A stretch of DNA of 18,369 nt from Candidatus Dadabacteria bacterium RIFCSPHIGHO2_12_FULL_53_21. Its GTDB lineage: Bacteria; Desulfobacterota_D; UBA1144; Nemesobacterales; UBA2774. The notes under the pieces are model-generated. The model worked only from the letters and a program-made list of their open reading frames with translations. It made no database searches and was not told where the DNA came from. Shown here in pieces: positions 14,104 to 18,369 of this stretch (position 1 is the first letter of the stretch; each line of letters begins with the position of its first letter). The translations under genes and the position numbers were made by a program. The DNA is taken from positions 1 through 18,369 of the forward strand of contig MFCJ01000021.1 in the NCBI GenBank assembly GCA_001775255.1. The letters are read 5' to 3'.

Positions 14104-16239
14104 TTAGCTCCCCAGCTCCTCGAGCGATATATCCTCGTAGTGCGTTATCTTGTTTTTACCACGATTCTTCGATTCGTAGAGGGCGCGGTCCGATTTCTCG
14201 ATGAGCAGTTCCTTACTGGCCGCACACTGGGGATAGGTCGCAATGCCCATACTGAAAGTGACCGGTATCTCCCGCGAATCCGACCTCAGGGAGACCCTTT
14301 TCAGCCTGCTCCTTATCTTCTCCGCGACGGCGATCGACCCCGTCTTATTCGTATTCGGGAGTATTACGGCGAATTCGTCTCCGCCGTACCTGGCGGGTAT
14401 ATCGACCTTCCTCAATGTCTCGCTCAATACATTCCCTATGAAAGACAAGACCGTATCGCCCGCCTGATGGCCGTAAGTATCGTTAATAATTTTTAAATCG
14501 TCCACGTCAATCATGAGGAGCGAGGCCTGGGCCGAGTACCTGTCCGAGTGAACGATGGTATAGGAGAGCATCTCCTGAAAATGCCTGTGATTATATAAAC
14601 CCGTGAGCCCGTCCCTTATCGCGAGCTCTTTTACCTTCTGGAAGTTGAGGGAAGACGTCATGGACTTGGCGGATTCCCGGCAAATAATCTTTGCGAGGCT
14701 TATCTCGCCCTCGTTAAACGGGTTCTTCGTCCTCCGGCCCATAACAACACAGCCTAAAACGTCCTGATCCTTGTTTTCAACGTCCTGAAAAGTCTCGTGG
14801 AACGGGTATATGAGAACGGACTTAATATTCTTGATACCCAGGGCGAAATCGATTTCCTTCCCGAAAACGCTCCTGTATTGAGACCTCGCCGATATGTCAT
14901 CGAAGTGAAAGTGCTTTCCGCTCTCCGCGACGAACCCTATCAGGGTGTCGTCGTGCGGAATCTCCTTGTCCTCCAGATGCCCCTTCATCCCTTCGCTTAC
15001 CCTTTTGAGGTTACTGTATCCGCCCTCTTTATCAACGAGCGATATGCCAACGAAGTCAGCCTCGAACAACCTCGTCAGGGTATCGATTATGTGATCCAGA
15101 ATTACGTCCACGTCACTCGTGGAATTAAGCTTTTGAGTAAAATCGTAGAACGAATTCAGTTCCTGCGAGCTGAGATAGACCTTCTCCGACAAGAGGAACC
15201 TGTCGATTATCTCCACTATTCTGTCCGATATCAGCGAAACGATCAGTTTCTCCTTATCGCCGAAAGCGTCCTGCTGGAAACTATCGACCACGAGCATTCC
15301 GAATATGCTCTCTTCGCCTTCGGATTTTTCTCTATCGCCTTTAAAGAAAAGCGGCGTTGCAAGGAGAGCCTTAATCGGTACGTTCTTATTATAGTATATG
15401 AGGTTCTTCCTCACATTCTTTATACTCGTAATAAGAACCTGAGTCTTCGTCTTTAAAACCCAGCCCAGATACCCTCCGCGGAAGTTAAGCCTCTGTCCCC
15501 TGTCTATGTAATCCTTGCTCTTGGATATGAAATCCGTAATGGCGTAGAGTCCGTCGTCCATCTTCATATAGAGCACGATGCTGTGATTCGGTACGAGATC
15601 GCAGAGTATGCCGAGCGTGTTCCTTATCTCGCTCTTTAGCGCCTTTACGCCGACAGGCTCGCCGCTGTCGTTTCTCTCGGCCCCTCCCGATATCATTGCC
15701 GGCAGGATGATATTCTTCCCGCTGCTCCTCTGGAACATATAAGAACTGAGCCGCTCCTTATTGCCTTTCAATAAATATCCTATCACCAGTGTAGTTATCA
15801 TGAGCAGGGAGAGCTCAACCAGCGTGCCCGTTCCAAAATGCATGCTGACGTGGAGAATCGATATAACCAAGAATGATATTATTCCGCCTGCCCATCCGAA
15901 GCCGTAAATCAGGACGGGGACAAGCAAAAAGGAGAGCGGAAAGATATCGTTCCCGAAAATCTCTAAAAAGATTTCAAAAACAAGGGTATAGAGAATAGAG
16001 AGCTCGAGCCTTTCCAGGAGCGGGATATCCAGAGAACCCGTCCTTACAAACTGAAACGTCCTGTAACCGGCCGTAGCAAGCAGAAGCAATGTAGCAAGAG
16101 CGGAGTAAAAATTAAGCGAATGAAAACTGTTTTGATATATGAGAACGAAAATGAGCGCGGAGAGTAAAAGAATTAATACCTTTCCGAGTAAAAAATTCGA
16201 ATACGTAATTTTATTCTTTAAATCTGTATATTTTTTCAC
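14104..16239 (-). CDS. Membrane diguanylate cyclase with two GAF domains
   Basis: This 711-aa inner-membrane protein should make cyclic di-GMP from two GTP. Residues 17-157 contain about six hydrophobic helices with short loops, a membrane sensor or anchor. Two GAF-like domains follow, about 200-350 (GYLGWVLKTKTQVLI, ALLATPLF) and about 360-530 (LIGFVAESGKHFHF, VLIYPF). The GGDEF domain spans about 540-703: RDGLTGLYNHRHF, metal ligand D578 (MIDVDDLK), HQAGD and an intact GGDEF at 619-623. An RxxD inhibitory site, RKVD (610-613), sits five residues before GGDEF, so product feedback inhibition is expected. There is no EAL domain. AGGTG precedes the ATG by 6 nt and supports this start even though it overlaps the upstream FtsB-like gene by 29 bp. 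It is the last gene of the acyP operon. Confidence 0.95.
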   Translation of the reverse strand: MKKYTDLKNKITYSNFLLGKVLILLLSALIFVLIYQNSFHSLNFYSALATLLLLATAGYRTFQFVRTGSLDIPLLERLELSILYTLVFEIFLEIFGNDIFPLSFLLVPVLIYGFGWAGGIISFLVISILHVSMHFGTGTLVELSLLMITTLVIGYLLKGNKERLSSYMFQRSSGKNIILPAMISGGAERNDSGEPVGVKALKSEIRNTLGILCDLVPNHSIVLYMKMDDGLYAITDFISKSKDYIDRGQRLNFRGGYLGWVLKTKTQVLITSIKNVRKNLIYYNKNVPIKALLATPLFFKGDREKSEGEESIFGMLVVDSFQQDAFGDKEKLIVSLISDRIVEIIDRFLLSEKVYLSSQELNSFYDFTQKLNSTSDVDVILDHIIDTLTRLFEADFVGISLVDKEGGYSNLKRVSEGMKGHLEDKEIPHDDTLIGFVAESGKHFHFDDISARSQYRSVFGKEIDFALGIKNIKSVLIYPFHETFQDVENKDQDVLGCVVMGRRTKNPFNEGEISLAKIICRESAKSMTSSLNFQKVKELAIRDGLTGLYNHRHFQEMLSYTIVHSDRYSAQASLLMIDVDDLKIINDTYGHQAGDTVLSFIGNVLSETLRKVDIPARYGGDEFAVILPNTNKTGSIAVAEKIRSRLKRVSLRSDSREIPVTFSMGIATYPQCAASKELLIEKSDRALYESKNRGKNKITHYEDISLEELGS

Positions 16240-16480
16240 CTGTTTTGATCATCCCCAGCTCTTCTCTTATAATTTTTCCCATATAGACCTTATCCGTCTT
16301 TATCAGTTCTATTTTCATCTTAAGCTCGTTATTATCCATTTCCAATTCCTTTCCCTCCAGCTTAACTTTATCGTTCTCCCGGTGGAGGGCATATACCTGA
16401 GATATTTCCCTGGCAAACATATACACCAGGAACGAGACTACCGCCAGTATCAATATGACTCTGAATATTAACCTTTCCAA
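16211..16480 (-). CDS. FtsB/DivIC-like septum formation initiator protein
   Basis: This 89-aa protein has one N-terminal transmembrane helix (about 5-23, LIFRVILILAVVSFLVYMF) followed by a heptad-like coiled coil (about 30-65, with EGKELEMDNNELKMKIELI). It then ends in the family C-terminal pattern DKVYMGKIIREELGMIKTGEKIYRF. In family members this small bitopic protein joins FtsL and FtsQ in the divisome. Domain layout and length fit; sequence divergence in the family keeps it at FtsB-like. Its only suitable start is TTG at 16480, one base after the TAA of the upstream gene (TAA-A-TTG), so translation probably relies on coupling; no Shine-Dalgarno is visible. The 3' end overlaps the diguanylate cyclase start by 29 bp. 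Confidence 0.82.
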   Translation of the reverse strand: MERLIFRVILILAVVSFLVYMFAREISQVYALHRENDKVKLEGKELEMDNNELKMKIELIKTDKVYMGKIIREELGMIKTGEKIYRFKE

Positions 16481-16481
16481 T

Positions 16482-17126
16482 TTATAAGATAATCAAATCG
16501 CCCGTCAGGAACGGATTCGATCTCCTTTCTATCCCGATTGTCGTCGAGGGCCCGTGGCCGGGGTGCACTTTATAGGAATCCGGAAGGACCATGAGCTTCG
16601 TCTTGATAGAGCGGACGAGCTCCCTCATGGACGTCCCGCCGGTGAGGTCCACTCTTCCTACGCTCCCGGCAAAGAGTGTATCCCCCGAAAAAACCTGATC
16701 GTCTATGACAAGACAGATACTCCCCCAGGTGTGTCCGGGGGTGTGCAGCACCTTTGCCCTGAGATTGCCGATCTCTATCTCGTCCCCTTCTTCGATATAA
16801 CCCTCTATCTCCGGAACGCTTACTTCGCCGAACTGGGGGAACCTCATCGCGGACTCGGGAAGCGCCTGAAGAACGGGCTCCTCTTCCGGATGAATATAAA
16901 ATCCCACGCCCAGGGCTTCTTTCGCCTCCACAGCACCCGCCACATGGTCTATATGAGTGTGCGTATTGACGATCTTTATAATGTCCAGTCCCGACTTTTC
17001 AACCTCCGTCAGTATATCGTCTATGTGTTCGCCCGGGTCAACGAGTATAGCCTCGTTAGTAGCTTCGTCTCCGATTATATAGCAGTTGGTAAGAAAAATA
17101 CCGCCCGGTATGCATTTAATTATCAT
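16482..17126 (-). CDS. Metallo-beta-lactamase-fold hydrolase (glyoxalase II-like)
   Basis: This 214-aa cytoplasmic protein belongs to the metallo-beta-lactamase superfamily and most resembles the short hydroxyacylglutathione hydrolase (glyoxalase II)-like subgroup. The two-metal site is complete: THTHIDH (55-61), H132 (HTPGHTWGS), D149 (FSGDTLF) and H191 (HPGHGPST). The typical N-terminus has the GxxxTNCYII pattern. It lacks the ~40-aa C-terminal glutathione-binding extension of true GloB, as is usual for this ~210-aa group, so thioester hydrolysis is plausible but the substrate is unknown. It lies 23 bp after acyP and 1 bp before the FtsB-like gene in one operon. The Shine-Dalgarno is weak (GGAG about 13 nt upstream). 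Confidence 0.9.
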   Translation of the reverse strand: MIIKCIPGGIFLTNCYIIGDEATNEAILVDPGEHIDDILTEVEKSGLDIIKIVNTHTHIDHVAGAVEAKEALGVGFYIHPEEEPVLQALPESAMRFPQFGEVSVPEIEGYIEEGDEIEIGNLRAKVLHTPGHTWGSICLVIDDQVFSGDTLFAGSVGRVDLTGGTSMRELVRSIKTKLMVLPDSYKVHPGHGPSTTIGIERRSNPFLTGDLIIL

Positions 17127-17149
17127 TTTTTATCGAGTCTCCGCCGCAG

Positions 17150-17425
17150 CTATACGATAGTGAATTCAGTGTATTCATCCAGATACGGTTCCCAATCAAC
17201 TTCCACTCTATTGACGACTGCGTGTCTCGGGCCCCCATGGGACCATGCGACGAGCTTATCGACCTCTTCGCTGAGTCCTTCCGCAACGACCTCCACAGAA
17301 CCGTCCGGATTATTCCTGACCCAGCCTTTCAGTCCGAGCTCCTTCGCTTTATCCATCGTAGACGCTCTGAAAAATACACCTTGAACCCTTCCATGAATCC
17401 TGAGATGCACTCTACTATTCGACAT
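17150..17425 (-). CDS. acyP: Acylphosphatase
   Basis: This 91-aa enzyme hydrolyses the carboxyl-phosphate bond of acyl phosphates. The family signature HGRVQGVFFRAS (11-22) holds the phosphate-binding loop and catalytic R20; the second motif GWVRNNPDGSVE (34-45) holds catalytic N38. The family segment for GPxxAxV is GPRHAVVNRV. Length is canonical. It is the first gene of the operon acyP - MBL hydrolase - FtsB-like - diguanylate cyclase. The start codon lies inside a direct duplication of ATTCGAC (17417-17430), so the first few residues are poorly constrained; no clear ribosome site precedes it. Confidence 0.95.
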   Translation of the reverse strand: MSNSRVHLRIHGRVQGVFFRASTMDKAKELGLKGWVRNNPDGSVEVVAEGLSEEVDKLVAWSHGGPRHAVVNRVEVDWEPYLDEYTEFTIV

Positions 17426-17438
17426 TCGACAAGCTCAG
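17423..17438. repeat. Possible dispersed-repeat copy at the acyP start
   Basis: The bases CATTCGACAAGCTCAG match, as far as I recall, the core of a short element (CTGAGCTTGTCGAA on the other strand) found in many copies in various environmental bacterial genomes. It adjoins a tandem ATTCGAC duplication and covers the acyP start codon. Only one copy is present in this window, so its repeat status here is inferred. Confidence 0.3.
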
Positions 17439-17511
17439 ATACCAAAGCGCCTATTTTGTTTCAAAGAAGCGGCAATGCTAAATCCAATTATCACTAATCC
17501 TCATATACTTA

Positions 17512-17520
17512 TGATATAAT
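17512..17520 (+). promoter_or_regulatory. Extended -10 promoter candidate, rightward
   Basis: TGATATAAT is a perfect extended -10 (TGN plus TATAAT at 17515-17520). No good -35 lies upstream. It would give thrC a leader of about 150 nt. It faces the leftward acyP promoter at 17538-17565. Confidence 0.35.
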
Positions 17521-17537
17521 TGTTAGAATTTCCTTTA

Positions 17538-17565
17538 ATTATACACACTACATCATTTTTGTAAA
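17538..17565 (-). promoter_or_regulatory. Sigma70-like promoter of the acyP operon
   Basis: On the minus strand TTTACA (17565-17560, 5/6) and TATAAT (17543-17538, 6/6) are 16 bp apart. Transcription would start near 17531, about 105 nt before the acyP ATG. Confidence 0.5.
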
Positions 17566-17641
17566 AATTACCAGTAGGGACATGCGTTCAAATTGTAGAA
17601 GGCTTTTATCCGTCGGTATTGGCGGCGCCGGGCCGGCTTTG

Positions 17642-17672
17642 TTTGACAGTCAAAATACGAGGGGGTATTTTG
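17642..17672 (+). promoter_or_regulatory. thrC promoter with palindrome and hairpin
   Basis: TTGACA (17643-17648) and TATTTT (17666-17671) have a 17-bp spacer. The -35 box is embedded in the palindrome TTTGAC-A-GTCAAA (17642-17654), and CAAAATAC (17651-17658) pairs perfectly with GTATTTTG (17665-17672) around the loop GAGGGG. If this promoter is used, transcription starts almost at the ATG (17680) and the message is nearly leaderless. If an upstream promoter is used, the hairpin would show an SD-like GAGGGG in its loop. Confidence 0.45.
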
Positions 17673-17679
17673 TTTCTCT

Positions 17680-18369
17680 ATGAATAATTACAGGGCATGG
17701 TTCAGCTGTATCGATGAAAATTGCGGAGAAACATACCCTCTCAATGAAATAATTTACCGCTGCAGGAAATGCGGGAACCTCCTGGAAGTAACCCATGATA
17801 TCGATGCGCTGAAGGAGAAATCCGCACAGGAATGGAAAGACATCTTCGATAACCGTTACCGGAGACAGAGCTGGCCTTACGGGAGCTCCGTCTGGGGCAA
17901 GAAAGAATGGGTATGCCCTTACGTCGCCGACGACAATATAGTATCCATGTACGAAGGGGCGACCAACCTCTTCTGGGCGGAGAGGTTCGGCAGGCAGATC
18001 GGGATGGAAGACATATGGATAAAAATGTGCGGCAACAGCCATACGGGATCTTTCAAAGACCTGGGGATGACCGTGCTCGTATCGGTCGTCAATCAGATGA
18101 AATCCGAGGGGAAGGACATACCGGCCGTGGCCTGCGCGTCGACCGGGGACACATCGGCCGCGCTCGCCGCATATTGCGCCTCGGCGGGTATCCCGGCGAT
18201 AGTCTTCCTCCCTAAAGACAAGGTTTCGATAGCCCAGCTGGTACAGCCCATATCGAACGGCGCGCTCGTGCTGTCGCTCGATACGGACTTCGACGGCTGC
18301 ATGGAGATGGTGCAGAAGGTATGCACCGAAAACAACATATACCTGGCGAATTCAATAAACTCGCTCCGC
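17680..18369 (+). CDS. thrC: Threonine synthase, N-terminal part (runs off the window)
   Basis: These 230 codons are the 5' part of threonine synthase, the PLP enzyme that converts O-phosphohomoserine to threonine. The N-terminus has a four-cysteine zinc-ribbon-like pair, C10/C15 and C28/C31 (YRCRKCG), seen in one branch of bacterial and archaeal threonine synthases. The PLP lysine is K126 within NSHTGSFKDLGM, and the phosphate and cofactor-binding stretch ACASTGDTSAALAAY follows, with GIPAIVFLPKDKVS after it. The open frame continues to the last base, so roughly the second half lies outside the window. No in-frame start exists just upstream of 17680, and the closest SD-like run (GAGGGGG, 17659-17665) is about 14 nt away, farther than normal. 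Confidence 0.93.
   Translation, partial: MNNYRAWFSCIDENCGETYPLNEIIYRCRKCGNLLEVTHDIDALKEKSAQEWKDIFDNRYRRQSWPYGSSVWGKKEWVCPYVADDNIVSMYEGATNLFWAERFGRQIGMEDIWIKMCGNSHTGSFKDLGMTVLVSVVNQMKSEGKDIPAVACASTGDTSAALAAYCASAGIPAIVFLPKDKVSIAQLVQPISNGALVLSLDTDFDGCMEMVQKVCTENNIYLANSINSLR

Noticed and set aside
17621..17640. GC-rich patch with GGCGCC and GCCGG-G-CCGGC before TTT
   Set aside because: The potential stems have loops of zero or one base, so it is not a credible terminator.
1..18369. CRISPR arrays, tRNA or rRNA genes, insertion sequences, phage genes
   Set aside because: No regularly spaced repeats, cloverleaf-type sequences, rRNA-conserved segments, transposase-like or phage-like proteins were seen by eye.

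Overview
The window reads as a chromosomal segment of a Gram-negative bacterium. Evidence for an outer membrane is an MlaE-type lipid-transport permease and a lipoprotein with a clear lipobox. Shine-Dalgarno sites of the AGGAG type and sigma70-like promoters are present. Base composition is moderately GC-rich, yet the coding sequences use ATA (Ile) and AGG (Arg) heavily. Together with the PCC/Hbd acyl-CoA genes and a GEMM-I riboswitch this suggests a deltaproteobacterial or related deep-branching lineage. That placement is inference; no rRNA or tRNA gene was found to settle it.

Layout from left to right. (1) A nitrilase-family amidohydrolase (+) converges on nicotinate phosphoribosyltransferase (-), with a pncB terminator between them. 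(2) A 504-bp divergent region holds the pncB promoter, a perfect 9-bp inverted repeat, a second promoter and a cyclic di-GMP-I (GEMM-I) riboswitch. The riboswitch lies in the leader of an unrecognised 164-aa membrane-anchored protein. (3) A lipoprotein and an MlaE-like permease form a 4-bp-overlapping pair on the minus strand. (4) gltX (+) converges on a 3-hydroxyacyl-CoA dehydrogenase (-), which has its own promoter and two palindromes. (5) coaE (+) is followed by a three-gene biotin-dependent acyl-CoA carboxylase operon: carboxyltransferase, biotin carboxylase, biotin carrier. (6) On the minus strand are a small secreted protein made of two ~70-aa repeats, rsmA, and an operon acyP - metallo-hydrolase - FtsB-like - membrane GAF-GAF-GGDEF diguanylate cyclase. 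(7) The 5' part of threonine synthase (+) runs off the right edge.

Most genes are housekeeping or central metabolism: NAD salvage, tRNA charging, CoA synthesis, rRNA methylation, threonine synthesis, propionyl/acyl-CoA metabolism. The most interesting thread is cyclic di-GMP. A complete diguanylate cyclase with GGDEF and an RxxD inhibitory site sits about 11 kb from a c-di-GMP-I riboswitch, and the gene the riboswitch controls is an orphan. The riboswitch leader also contains mutually exclusive pairings reaching to the ribosome-binding region, which suggests translational control. No insertion sequence, CRISPR array or phage gene was seen.
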